Notes under the pieces: generated by a model
What the model saw: the letters and a program-made list of their open reading frames with translations, nothing else
Database searches by the model: none
What the model was told of the DNA's origin: nothing
Program-made: the position numbers and the translations under genes
Shown here: positions 1 through 10,620 of the stretch, in pieces
Position numbering within the stretch: the stretch's first letter is position 1
Layout: the number at the start of each line of letters is the position of its first letter
DNA from: Fallopia convolvulus
Taxonomy: Eukaryota > Streptophyta > Magnoliopsida > Caryophyllales > Polygonaceae
Assembly: GCA_964016875.1 (NCBI GenBank)
Contig: OZ024724.1
Coordinates: 48,328,899-48,392,898, forward strand
Length of the DNA: 64,000 nucleotides
Reading direction: 5' to 3'

Positions 1-845
1 CCAAGCACATCAGACTTGTCATACATAGTCGATCCTTGTTGTTGTGGATTATTGTTCCTATTTGTGGGGAGATGGTTCCGCTGCTCGTTAGGTACTGTAG
101 CAATTTGTTAGCTATGTACACGGTTTGGGAAGTACAAGCAACTAATAGCGATTGAGTTTGTCCTTCAGCGCACCAAATTGATATTATTCAGTTTCACGAG
201 GGACATCGGACATATGATGGATAAGAGTCCTTGGTGGACACATGGTAGATCACTCTTGATAGCGCAATACTGTTTCATCGGTAGTTGTTGGATCTTAGAC
301 ATTATATTTAGGTTAAACTTCATTAAATTAACAAATCAAACAACTACCAATGAAACACTATTGCGCTGTCACGGGTGATCTACCATGTGTCCACTAGGAA
401 CTCTTATCTATATATCCGACGTCCCTCACAAAACTAATCAATATCAATTCGGTGCACTGAAGGACGAACCTAATCGCTATGAGTGGCTTGTACTTTCCGA
501 ATCGGGTACGAGCTTACAAATTGTTCCAGTACCTAATGAGCAACGAAACCATCACCCCAAAAATTGGAAAACTAATCCATAACAACAAGGTATCGGACTA
601 TTGGTTATGGCAACTGTGAGGTGCTTGGCATAGGGTGTTGTCAACGTCGCCCTAAAAGCAAAGGTAGACTGCACTCCAACCTCTATGCATGCAAGGGACA
701 TCATCTTCCTTGTTGAAACCACAACTATCTTGATAATTTAAATATGAGAATATATAGATAATAGTTGTCCACAATGCATGGTGTCATCTGTATATATATG
801 AGCATAGTAAAACAAGCATCCATTAATTCGAAGTAACAACTTGAA
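1..845. pseudogene. SUT-like exon-1 palindrome P1 (left arm cut by window edge)
   Basis: The left arm (1-290, plus sense) translates with stops and frameshifts to a stretch matching the sucrose-transporter-like gene at 63223: its readable part LLLWIIVPICGEMVPLLV aligns with LMWISIPISGVVLPLVAY there. After a spacer of about 47 nt (291-337) the same sequence returns in reverse complement (338-845). The right arm is longer and reaches the 5' end of the coding sequence and its upstream flank. The arms differ by scattered substitutions, so the inversion is not brand new. No complete reading frame remains. The family assignment comes from similarity to the better preserved copies in this window; the hairpin reading is directly visible in the sequence. 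Confidence 0.75.
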
Positions 846-864
846 GTGGGTCTCAAATGAAGCA

Positions 865-1590
865 TTTATCTCAATTATATGCTCTTGGACATGTACAAGA
901 GCCAATCGCTACCGATGAAACAATATCTCAAGGTCTCAAATGATCCATGTAGCGACTGCTCGTGTACATAATATTGGGAAAAATCAGCCGCATATCCTAC
1001 AAGTATCATCCAAGTGCAGTGCAACACCGACCCTACTATGATGAGTGGCTTGTGTTTCCCTAGTCGGGTAGCATCTAGCTACTTGCTACAATAGTTCATG
1101 ATCGCTGGAACTACCACTACCGAGACCGACGTGCTAATCCGAGTTGCTACTCATTATTGTGGATTAGCGCGTCGGTCTCGGTAGTGGTAGTTCCACCGGT
1201 CATGAACTATTGTAGCAAGTGACTAGTTGCTACTCAACTGATGAAACACAAGTCGCTCATCATAGTGTGGTCAATGTTACACTGCACAAGGACGATCCTT
1301 GTAGGATATGCGGTTGATTTTTCACAATATTATGTACACGTGCAATTACTACATGCATCATTTGAGATTTTGAGATATTGTTTATCGGTGGTGGTTGGCT
1401 CTTGGACATGTCGAAGACCATAATTGAGGTAAACGGTTGGCATTTTGGATTTTCATATTATTTTTATTATATTCAGATCAAGATGTATTATAATCTATGA
1501 AGACAAATCAATTTAATTGGCAAAATTTTTCTCATATGTTCATTCACCTATAACATATACATAAATAGTAGATAACTACTTGACCTTCAA
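865..1590. pseudogene. SUT-like exon-1/intron-1 palindrome P2
   Basis: The right arm (1161-1433, plus sense) matches exon 1 of the SUT-like gene at 22982: ILVGYAVDFSQYY aligns with VLIGYAMDFGQWE there, and the end reads IGGGWLLDMSKTIIE followed by a GTAAAC donor, after a one-base frame change. The homology runs on past the donor into intron 1 to about 1590, where it resembles the intron of the copy at 33.6 kb (GAAGACAAATCAATTT, then TTCATTCAC). The left arm (865-1140) is the reverse complement of the same exon; the loop is only about 20 nt. Exon-intron sequence inside the arms shows a genomic origin. Stops are present, so it is a pseudogene. It lies within about 20 bp of palindrome P1. Confidence 0.75.
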
Positions 1591-2011
1591 GCAAAATTCT
1601 CTCTTTAGGGAAAGCAATAATCCATCTTTAAAAAAAATATAAACTTTCTAATATATATAATATATCTAGGTAAATACCTTAGTATTTAATTACCTAGAAG
1701 TTTTGCGACTTAAATTCTTGTTTTAAGAAAGTCTTGTCTTGGAACAAATCCAGTTGATGAGGATCGATGTAGTCAAATTCGTGCAAGGAGAATTCAAGGC
1801 TAGATCTGCTTCTTGATTCTTGATGGTGGCGCTTTGGACTTCTTAGAAATGGATTCAAGGAGGACTTTGGTGGACGACTTTGAGGAGGGAAATGGAGGAT
1901 GAGACAACCGAGTTTGAATGGAAGATATGGACGAGCTTGAAAGGATATAACGCACCTTCTAAACACGAACTAGAAGCACCAACCTAGGATGTAAAGCACC
2001 TAAATCAAACT
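1591..2011. other. Unassigned stretch between SUT palindrome and Cassandra cluster
   Basis: An AT-rich start is followed by a more balanced 1690-1970 stretch. That stretch has a 90-codon open frame on the minus strand without recognisable domain or splice context. I see no gene here. Confidence 0.4.
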
Positions 2012-2206
2012 TGTAACACCCCAATAATTTATAAGAAATTGAGGTGTTCCCCATGTCAACAAGAGCTCTTCCTTTTCTGGGTTTAAGTGAGGACAAAGAA
2101 CTCAAAAGTTAAGCGTGCAAGGGCAAGAGTGGTACCAGGATGGGTGACCTCCTGTGAAGTTCTCGGGTTGGCATGGTATTGCGCTTCTAAGGTAGCAAGC
2201 CTTACA
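2012..2206 (+). mobile_element. Cassandra-type TRIM LTR, copy 1 (carries 5S rRNA-like sequence)
   Basis: The segment begins TGTAACACCCC and ends CCTTACA. From about 2098 to 2173 it matches the 3' two-thirds of plant 5S rRNA: GTTAAGCGTGC, then GGATGGGTGACCTCCTG, then GAAGTTCTCGGGTTG. LTRs that contain 5S-derived sequence are the diagnostic trait of Cassandra TRIMs. It is followed by AATGGTAT, which fits the first bases of an initiator-Met tRNA primer-binding site cut short, and then directly by the next LTR copy. Confidence 0.85.
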
Positions 2207-2214
2207 AATGGTAT

Positions 2215-2338
2215 TGTAACACCTCGATAATTTATAAGAAATTGAGGTGCTCCCCATGTCAACAAGAGCTCTTCCTTTTCTAGGTTCAAGTGAGGACAAA
2301 GAACTCAAAAGTTAAGCGTGCAAGGGTGAGAGTAGTAG
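2215..2338 (+). mobile_element. Cassandra LTR, truncated copy 2
   Basis: It starts TGTAACACCTCGATAATTT and follows copy 1 closely up to the 5S-like GAGAGTAGTA, then diverges into 86 bp of unrelated sequence (2339-2424). The 3' part of the LTR is missing. Its position immediately behind copy 1 and a 6-nt primer-site remnant suggests recombination between elements. Confidence 0.8.
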
Positions 2339-2424
2339 TTGGCTTGGCCTAGTGGGCGGTCACTCGACCCGGAGGGCGGTCCTTGGGCTTTGAAGAGGAC
2401 GTCAAGTGCTTAAGTGAGAGAGAT

Positions 2425-2620
2425 TGTAACACCCCGATAATTTATAATAAATTGAGGTGTTCCCCATGTCAACAAGAGCTCTTCCTTTTCTGGGTTCAAG
2501 TGAGGACAAAGAACTCAAAAGTTAAGCGTGTAAGGGAGAGAGTAATACCTGGATGGGTGAACTCCTGGGAAGTTCTCGGATTGGCATGGGATTGCGGTTC
2601 CTAAGGCAGCGGGCCTTACA
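2425..2620 (+). mobile_element. Cassandra LTR, copy 3
   Basis: Full LTR from TGTAACACCCCG to GGCCTTACA, 196 bp, with the 5S-like block near 2512-2587. The bases left of copy 1 (AAACT) and right of copy 3 (AAACC) match at four of five positions, a possible decayed target-site duplication for the whole 2012-2620 unit. Confidence 0.85.
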
Positions 2621-2880
2621 AAACCTTTGGGTTTGGATCAATATCACACACGATCCTTGGTAACAAAATTGGATTTGATCTTATGGAAAAGCCGAAATTT
2701 GAGTTTCTAAGGGGACAAGAGAAGTCGGGTTTTCATCAATCTTGTCTAAAAAGAAAAAGGACGTCCCCTACATGCCTTAAACTAGACAAGGACAAAACCC
2801 GAAATAATACAAACAAGGCATTTTTCCCAAACTAACCCAAGGTTTCCAAATGTTTTAAAAATGCCCTTACAATACACAAA
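2621..2880. other. Spacer without recognisable gene
   Basis: Short unassigned sequence between the Cassandra unit and palindrome P3. Confidence 0.4.
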
Positions 2881-4047
2881 CAAACCACTCTAGAAATTAT
2901 GGACCAAATCGGTAAGTTGTGTTTTAAGTTGTTACTTCGAATTAATGGATGCTTGTTTTACTATGCTCATATATATAGATGACACCATGGATTGTGGATA
3001 ACTATTATCTATATATTCTAATATTTGAATTTGATCAAGATAATTGCGGTTTCAATAAGGAAGATGATGGCCCTTGAATGCATAGAGGTTAGAGTGCAGT
3101 CTACCTATGCTTTGAGGGCGACGTTGACAGCACCCTACACCAAGCACCTCGGACTTGTCATACACAGCCGATACCTAGCTTGTTGTTATGGATTAGTGTT
3201 CCTATTTTTGGGGCGATGGTTCCGCTACTCATTAGTTATTGTAGCAATTTGTTAGCTAGTACCCGATTTGGGAAGTGCAAGCAACTAATAGCGATAACAT
3301 TTGTCCTTCAGCACACTAGATTGATATTAGTCAGTTCACGAGGGACTTCAAACATATGGATAAGAGTCCTTGGTGGACACATTGTAGATTACTCGTGACA
3401 ACACAATAATTGTTTCATCGGTGGTTGTTGGATCTTAGACATTATATTTAGCCTAGCCAAATTAATAAATCAAACAACCACCGATGAAACAGTATTGCGC
3501 CATCACATGTGATCTACCATGTGTCCACCAAGAACTCTCATTCATATGTCCGACGTCCCCCACAAACCTGAGCGCGCAATATCAATTCGGTGCACTGAAG
3601 GACGAAGCCAATCGCTATGAGTGGCTTGTACTTCCCGAATCGGGTACTAGCTAACAAATTGTTGCAGTACCTAACGAGCAGCGAAACCATCATCTCACAA
3701 ATACGAACACTAATCTATAATAACAAGGTATCGGCTATGACAAGTGCGAGGTGCTTGGCGTAAGGTGTTATAAACGTCACCCTCAAAGCATACGTAGACT
3801 GCACTCCAACCTCTATGCATGCAAGGGCCATCATCTTCCTTGTTAAAACCGCAACTATCTTGATCAAATTTAAATTTGAGAATATATAGATCATAGTTGT
3901 CCACAATCCATGGTGTCATCTATATATATGAGCATAGTAAAACAAATATAGTTGATCACCTAAAACAAGCATCCATTAATTCAAAGTCACAACTTAACTC
4001 AACGTACCGAGTTACCCGGTTTGGTCCATAATTTCTAGAGTGGCTTG
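2881..4047. pseudogene. SUT-like exon-1 palindrome P3, complete hairpin
   Basis: The left arm (2881-3430) includes 5' flank plus SUT-like exon 1: around 3063 KMMALECIEVRVQ lines up with KLMVVAFVHVGVR of the gene at 63223, and further on the WISIPISG region and the GGCWMLD region can be followed through frameshifts. A 40-nt loop (3431-3470) precedes the right arm (3471-4047), the reverse complement of the left. The right arm has a 24-nt insertion near 3938-3962 that duplicates part of its neighbourhood. Arms of about 550-575 bp make this the largest clean hairpin in the window. The same arm sequence forms P1. No intact frame remains. Confidence 0.78.
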
Positions 4048-5187
4048 TAGACAGTGGTTTGGTCCAGTTTGTGTTGTCCATGCTTTATTATTTTAGCCTT
4101 TTCCAATTTAATAACTTCTAAACCTTACAATATATTACATGTCCAAATTTGTATATCGAAATTCAAACCCACATGTCCAAAGAAAGTACGTACCATTTTA
4201 TTTCGCAAATTAATAAAGCATGGATAGGCCTCAAGATTAGTTTTAAGTTCGGTGCTTAATAAGAGTAAAAAAACTTGCTCTTCTAATACAAAAGAAAGAA
4301 AGAATGAAAAGAAAGAAATGGAGATTAGGGAGAAAAAAAAGGGCTCTCTAATGCAAACCAGGGTTTGAGTAAATTAAAAGTTCAACATACATACATGTCC
4401 AAGTTAAAAGAGATTCAGAAGAAGATGTCGACATATCTGGGTTGTGTGTGTTGACCTGCACTAGAGTGTAAAACGACAATGACCCTGTCGATGTGTGGAA
4501 GATGAGGAGTTGACAAAATCAAAAAATCCAGACTAGTGGTTGATGAGGGAGCTAGACATAAGGCAAAATGTCTTTTCTCCTTCTCTATAATTCCTTCTTT
4601 ATCCCGATTAAGGATTGAGTTTAAAGAGAAAAATTGAGAATTAGGGAAAAGGAAGGAATTATAGAGAAGGAGAAAAGATTAGGAAGATACAACAGACACA
4701 AAAAAATGATAGAGGGAGTGGAAAGAAGAGGAAAGAGGTGTGAGATTCATCATACATTCAAGATGCCAAAAACATGGCCATTACATTTTAAAGAATCAAT
4801 TTATCTAAATTACACATCTTAGCCTATTGACACGCCTACCTCTTTGTAAAACATAAGTTACCCAGACAAACATGAAACGACATCTTAAAACTCATTTATT
4901 ACCTTGTAATATTTTTGTGCCAATTCAAAAATTGATGGGATGATATTTTGAAATTATATATGATTTAGTCATTGTGCGAGGGTAAGCTAGAATACTGATC
5001 ATTTATATTACAACAATTAATATTTTCTATTTCTTTGATTTATTAATTTGGAAGTTAAATTGTTAAGTTTCACATGAACGTATACAATATTGTGCAATCC
5101 CCATTCCAAGCTCAAATACATAATAGTTTTTGAGAGAAACTGGTGAAAAAATTGACATCCCAAGCCCACGTATTCCATTTTTCTCTA
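4048..5187. other. AT-rich spacer with one small hairpin (4571-4678)
   Basis: No gene seen. At 4571-4600 and 4649-4678 a roughly 30-bp purine/pyrimidine-biased sequence (core CTCCTTCTCTATAATTCC) is present in inverted orientation around a 48-nt loop, consistent with a small MITE-like foldback. No target duplication was identified. The rest is low-complexity AT-rich sequence. Confidence 0.45.
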
Positions 5188-5283
5188 TCTATATATAATA
5201 ATAAAAAGTTGGGTACGAAATGCATTTATTGCACATATCATACATTTTACTTATATTAATCTAATTGTGTTATACATCAAAAT

Positions 5284-5425
5284 AAACTCTTTAGCTCAAT
5301 GGTTGAGCCAATGTAATGTGTATTGGATTCTAAGGTTCGAATCTCAACCTACTTATTTTTAGTTTTTTTTTTAAATCTATTATTACTAATGTCAAAATCT
5401 ACTTATTTTTTGTTTTTTTTTTAAA
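5284..5425 (+). mobile_element. tRNA-derived SINE-like segment inside the Helitron
   Basis: An A-box-like TAGCTCAATGGTTGAGC (about 5292-5308) and a B-box-like GGTTCGAATCTC (5334-5345) are spaced as in a tRNA-derived Pol III promoter and followed by T-rich tails with an imperfect internal repeat (TCTATTATTACTAATGTCAAA). The body does not fold as a full tRNA, so it is not called a tRNA gene. Confidence 0.6.
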
Positions 5426-6559
5426 ATCTACTATTACTAATGTCAAAATCTACTCATTATTACTAACATTTTAAAGCCCCCATTATCATTAGTGTAATTA
5501 ATCTATTATTATTACAATTTGATAATCTCCTAAATAATGAATTTATAGTGAATTCAATTTTTACTAACGTTTTCAAATCCCACCATTGATTAATAATGTA
5601 GTTAATCGATTGCTATTTGAATTTCAAAATCTCATAAATATTAATTTTATAATGAATTCATTTATTATTGTTAAACATATATTGCAATGTTGATTCAAAT
5701 TATGCTAAATATTATTGTTTTGATTAAGATTATAAACAAAAAGATTATAGTTTTGAACCATGGAATTGAAAGATATATATTAATTCCATAGTAAAAAAAA
5801 CTATATATCATTAAAACTATAATCTTAACACAATGATTATAAATTTTTTGAGAAAAAATAATTAGAATAATTGATAATACGCTATGTATTAACATGTTTC
5901 TTATGAAAGATATCATAGTCAATTCATTCCGAACAAAAAAAAAACACTTTATAATGTTCTTTTTCTTCTTCTTTTTTATTTTATTGCAAATTGGAAACAA
6001 TCAAAATATACTATGCAACAATTATATTAACCATCACTATGGTAACTTTTTCATAAATTTAAATGCTCAAATACCTCTATTAGTAACAACTTTTTTTTTG
6101 GTCGAAAGTAATAACTTTTTTAATCTTCTTTTTAATTAATTTTTTAGGATTTACTTATTTGATTTGTACTTCCGTTTTAGAGATTTTTTCCTAAAAAATC
6201 CAAACAAAATAATCTAATTTTAAAAGTAATGGCTCATTAGACAATCAATCTTACTATTACAAGTAAAGTCTTTTTTTTTTTATAACAACAAGTTAAGGTA
6301 TTGTTCCAATTTTATTGTAATTTTGAGGGATTATCAATTTTTAAATTAATCTTAATTATATGCATTTAATAATATATATGTTATGTCCATTAATTTGCTC
6401 TTCCAATTGACTCTCACATTTAGTATTCACACTAAAGTAGATTTGACCAAATTTGAAACGCTTGTGATTAACTTTGGCAATTAAAGATTTTAAATTGGCT
6501 ACGTTTTTATCAGCCATAACACCCATTCATACCTACTTACTTCGATCTCTTTAAATACA

Positions 6560-6695
6560 CACGAGAAGGAAGAAGCTAGACTCGTCTGAAATTCTCTTGT
6601 ATATGAAGAAGAAGACGACAAAGAAGAAGCAAAGATGATGTCCAACAACTACACTAGCATAGACAACGACAACATCTCCGGATCCGTCCCTGTAA
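6560..6695 (+). pseudogene. Captured 5' UTR and first exon, possibly of a Yip1-family gene
   Basis: GA-rich leader sequence with TTTAAATACACACGAGAAG upstream leads to ATG at 6634 and a short frame MMSNNYTSIDNDNISGSVP that ends at a GTAATT splice donor (about 6691). The peptide resembles the N-terminus of plant integral-membrane Yip1-family proteins as I recall them; this needs a search. Downstream exons are absent from the Helitron, so it is a gene fragment picked up by the element and not a working gene. Confidence 0.5.
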
Positions 6696-7393
6696 TTTTC
6701 TCCTTCTGATTTCTCAACGCCCGAATTCGTATCGATCTCTTCCCTCTTTCAATTAAATTACACGTTGATTTGTTTTGGTATGCAAGCAGTTGTCAAATTT
6801 GTGATTCGTGTATTTGAATGTTTATTGGTATTTTATTTGAATGTTTAATGCGTGTATACCAAAATTATTATTTGTATTGTAACATTTGAATATCTGTAAT
6901 TACAAAAATATTAATCAACTTGCTCTATGTTGTAGCCAACAACTATGGATAATAATTAAGTGGCGTATCAACTTTGAATATGGGACACCATTGTGATTTT
7001 TCTTTTTCAAAATTTACATTTCAAATATTAAAAGAGATTTTTTCTTAAAATTTATAGTTATCTTCCATAATTTTTTCAAAGAATTAATAAATATATTTAA
7101 ACTGAAAAGTTAAAACTCTAAAAACAAACATATATATTCATAAAACACTAAAATAATACCAATAAAGATAAACACTTGTAAAATATATTAATACAACAAG
7201 AAGTATTAACATATAAATGCATAATCATTCTAATCTAAAGAACACAATCAAAACGCAAAACAACAAACCATGAAATCACACACATACAAGTTCAAACGTA
7301 TAAATAAATTTATAAAACAAAATCAAATTACAACAATTAAAAACAACTGTAAATATATATGTCTCGTGCGATAGCACGAGCCTGTTTTCCTAG

Positions 7394-8300
7394 TTCTATT
7401 ATAATATCCTAGTCACTTGTCAAACACCAATTTTGTTTATGGAGATTTTGGTAAATAGCATTTAAACAAGGATATAATATCATACTAGTTGAAAGCTTTA
7501 TTTTAATTACAAGGGTCCTAACCCCTCCCCGGCTCCTCCCACCTGTTAGTTGACTCGATCAATGGGGTTGATGTTGACTATCATTAAAAGGGTCTTTGAT
7601 GACAAAATGTGTCATCAAAGGTCTTTGCGATAAAAAAAAGTGTCATTAAAGCCTCGATGACAAGTTTTTCATAATCAATTGTGTCATCAAAGGCTTTAAT
7701 GACAAACAAATGTGTTATCAATGGTCATGACCAACAACCGTCCTCAAGTGTCATCAAAAGAGTAATTAATAAGTATATGTAGGATTTCAATCCACATCAT
7801 TATTCTTTAAGCAAAATACTCTACCATTTAAACTAATATGCTAAACACATTTTATTCTCTATATATCATGTCATTATTTCTTAAACTGAATCAGGTGAAC
7901 AAGTTGAAAATCAGGTGAACAAGCTGAAAATCTTAAGAAATTAGGTAAATATAGAAATTATGCAATATCAAGCTTCTGCACACATTCTTTAAGACTTGAA
8001 TACCATTTGGCCAACAGCAGTTGTCACAACAGATGGTATGTTTCCATAAGACAATCCAGGAGCCTCGACACGACAACACCAAACTGCTCAATAACCTGAA
8101 TAAGTGTGAACCAAAAATTATTAAATTACTTACACTTGTTAGTAAAGATAAGCTTGGTAAATTTGGGCCAGCAGACACTTTTACTGAGTTCAAACTTCAT
8201 ATGCACTACCAGTCTACCACTAAAGTTATTTGTAAGTTGGCACTTGGATTATTGACAGCATTTAGCATTCACAGAGAAAAATTGCAAACAACAGAGCTAG
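7394..8300. other. Spacer with TGTCATCAAAG motif cluster and minus-strand SINE-like segment
   Basis: From 7580 to 7760 the motif TGTCATCAAAG and its inverted forms (CTTTGATGACA) recur at least six times with spacers, as in subterminal repeats of DNA transposons, but I could not find terminal repeats. At about 7755-7862 the minus strand has an A-box-like TAGTTTAAATGGTAGAGTA and a B-box-like GATTGAAATCC, suggesting a second tRNA-derived SINE remnant. No gene seen. Confidence 0.45.
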
Positions 8301-8309
8301 TCTCGGAAC

Positions 8310-8844
8310 TCACTTCAAAAGAGATGGTTTTCAAGGCTTCCACGAGTCATAAATTCATAAACCAGCAGTCGCTGATCATCCTCGATACAATATCCAATAA
8401 GCTTCACAAGATTTAGATGGTGAAGCTGTCCAAGAAAGTCGACTTCCGCCTGCACAACAAGTAGGAGAAAATAAATTCAGACCCATCCATTCAATAAATA
8501 ATATGCTACATGTTTTCACTCATCAAAACACAGATCTTACAGAACAAACAAATTATACTAACCACCTATTCTCTATGGCCTTGAAGACCATATGGCTTCA
8601 AACTCTTAACAACAACAGTGACACCGGTGCCCGGTTTTGCAAGGGAAGTGAGGTTCTCATCTATCCATCCCTTGAACACATACCTGAAGTCGCCTTCCCC
8701 GAGTATACTAGCGGGTCTGAAGTTGCCAGTGGCGGATTTAAGCTCCTGAAAGCTGAACTGAAGCAGCTGCTCCGGGGGCTTCTTTTCCTGGACATCCGAA
8801 GCCAGTTGGGCGTCTTTTGGAGCGCATTTCTCTGTTGCTAGCAT
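8310..8844 (-). pseudogene. Receptor-like cytoplasmic kinase (RLCK VII type) fragment
   Basis: Two exons on the minus strand. Exon 1 (8844-8563) encodes QLLQFSFQELKSATGNFRP and then SILGEGDFRYVFKGW, the start of a plant RLCK kinase domain with the ATP-binding glycine loop, followed by VVKSLKP containing the ATP-contacting lysine. Exon 2 (8449-about 8313), behind a TGCAG acceptor, encodes AEVDFLGQLHHLNLVKLIGY and LLVYEFMTRGSLENHLF. In the loop the usual GEGGFGYVFKG has become GEGDFRYVFKG: two conserved glycines are replaced. The codon expected to be Trp at the end of exon 1 is TAG, and exon 2 ends in TGA where the family continues. The catalytic loop and everything after are absent. It is a dead fragment. 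Confidence 0.85.
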
Positions 8845-9800
8845 TTAGATATCTGGTCACAGCTGCTGCATTTAGTTAGAAAACCGAATCAAGCCACAGA
8901 TTTCACAACTAAGCTGCCAAAATCAGTAAGCGGTAATTTCCTGGTTGGTTCTAATACCTCCACCCATCTCCCAATTCAACTCGTCATCAGATGTCTATAA
9001 TGCATGATAAACAAATAAAGAGATGATCATCTGATGTCTATAACAAATTTGGAGCCACTAAACCATTGATGAAACTGCTGGTTGCACTACATTCAGTATT
9101 TGTTTAATGTCAAGATAAATTAGAGCTTTCAGAGCAGAAGAGTTGTTCTTTCCTTCAGGCTCTTCTTATATAAATAAAATTGATGAGGCAGAGTAAGAGT
9201 CCATCAATGAATAAGCATACCTAGTTTCATGATTCAGAAAATTAATTGCAATCCATAAACAATATGACAATGACATTAAGAAATTGAAGAACACAAGTCC
9301 TAATGAAGTAGGTTTAATTCAAGCTAGAATGCTAAATGAAGGACAGAACATAACAATGGGATTGGAGAAAACGATGGTAGTGAAACCCACTAATTATATA
9401 TCCAAGTGAGGTGAACATACCTAGATTTTCTTGAGCACTATTCCCCCAAAGAACCACTCCCTTTCTTTTCTCAAAATGGTTCGAACGACAACATCAGTGA
9501 ACTGCTGCCGGCTCTTTTTTGAATGAGAATTTGCCTGGCGACTCCTTACTACAAACAAATATAACAGACAACGTTAAAAGAACTGATGTCATCAACTTAA
9601 TAATCCATTTATTACAAGAAAAACGAAGAGGAAAGTAGGTTGTTTAGTTGATGATGAATTGATGTCGTGACTTAAAAATCTATTAATTATGTGTATCTAC
9701 ATGAACAAAATCATACAGTTGGTTCCAATGCCCTCTTAAATTCAAATTGAAGAGATGTTTAAGAACACTTACAATTTCATATTTTCACATCAATACATCA
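8845..9800. other. Spacer between gene fragments
   Basis: No gene, RNA or repeat recognised. The region may hold residual flank or introns of the minus-strand fragments on either side. Confidence 0.35.
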
Positions 9801-9804
9801 TAAT

Positions 9805-10620
9805 TCATAACCTAATTTTCATTGACATTATTCTCATAATGTGATGCTGACACAGGTCTAGTGACAGCTTCTTGGTCACGCCAGGAGGTTCACTAGAGTT
9901 TATAATGCAACTAATGTCTTTAGTTTTTATCCTTTTGCACCTATTTTCATCCAAAACATCATCAATTGCAGATTCCATCTCCAATTTTATATCTACAAAC
10001 AACTCAAGAACCCTTTCAACATCCCAACGAAAGTAAAATGAGAAGGTTAAAGGTTCTATTCTAGGATACTTTCGAGTATAACAACACCTATTCCACTCGA
10101 AACCGCCTCAAATTCAAACCATAGACCACTGAAAAGTGATCCATTACCCGTGTGCGGCATCAATTTTGCAGGTAGGTCAGGGTCTGTAAGCAAAACCTAA
10201 AAAAATCAACTCAGCAAACCAAAAATCACCATTACCCGTGTACGTATTTCAGAAGATCATACCGACCTGGAGGCATTTTGTCGAACACCTTCTCAACAAG
10301 GCCCGATAATTGAAGGCCAGCTTCGATTCTCCGGAGCTGATTACCGGATAGAGCTGAGTGAGGCTATGCACGATGCTATCCGAGACCTGCTTCCGGTTAC
10401 CCTCGATCTTGTTAGGGACGAGCGAGTAACGGGTCGAGTTCAGATTCAGCGAGTTCTTAAGCGAAGCGATCGCCTCGGAGACATTCCAGCTCAGCCTCTG
10501 GAGCTTCTTCTGCACCAGAGAAGGTGTATCCTTGACTGGTGGCGGCACCGGGGGAGGAGAGGACGACGTCGATGATGGAAAGACGAGCTTATTTTAGTGG
10601 GCGAGGAGAGTGATCGAAGA
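9805..10620 (-). pseudogene. Fragment of an unrecognised, apparently conserved plant gene
   Basis: The minus strand contains two coding-like blocks. Block 1 (about 10600-10250) reads VPPPVKDTPSLVQKKLQRLS and continues WNVSEAIASLKNSLNLNS; then, after a frame change near 10320, RRIEAGLQLSGLVEKVFDKM. Block 2 (about 10180-9805) reads PDLPAKLMPHTGNGSLFSGL, then after another frame change FYFRWDVERVLELFVDIKLE and a Lys-rich stretch. The composition looks like real protein, but frameshifts are needed to join the pieces and no start codon is obvious. I do not recognise the family. It lies on the same strand as the kinase fragment, with about 1.2 kb between. Confidence 0.5.

Larger units (their letters stand above)
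5188..7393 (+). mobile_element. Non-autonomous Helitron with captured exon
   Basis: The 5' end reads TCTATATATAATAATAAAAAG after an A. The 3' end has the perfect hairpin CTCGTGCgataGCACGAG (7363-7380), 9 nt of spacer and a terminal CTAG (7390-7393) followed by T. Insertion between A and T, 5' TC, a GC-rich 3' hairpin and a CTRR end are the Helitron hallmarks. No Rep/helicase coding sequence lies inside, so the element depends on others. The interior holds a tRNA-like SINE segment near the 5' end and a captured gene 5' region near 6560-6695. Confidence 0.85.

Noticed and set aside
2098..2590. 5S rRNA genes
   Set aside because: Only the 3' two-thirds of 5S is present, always in the same place within TGTAACACC...TTACA LTRs. 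This is the Cassandra arrangement and not a 5S gene array.
5292..5345. tRNA gene
   Set aside because: A- and B-box-like strings exist, but acceptor and anticodon stems do not form. A SINE head is the better reading.
5695..6139. Lys/Phe/Ile-rich frames of about 80-100 codons on both strands
   Set aside because: Generated by AT-rich low-complexity sequence inside the Helitron; no recognisable protein.
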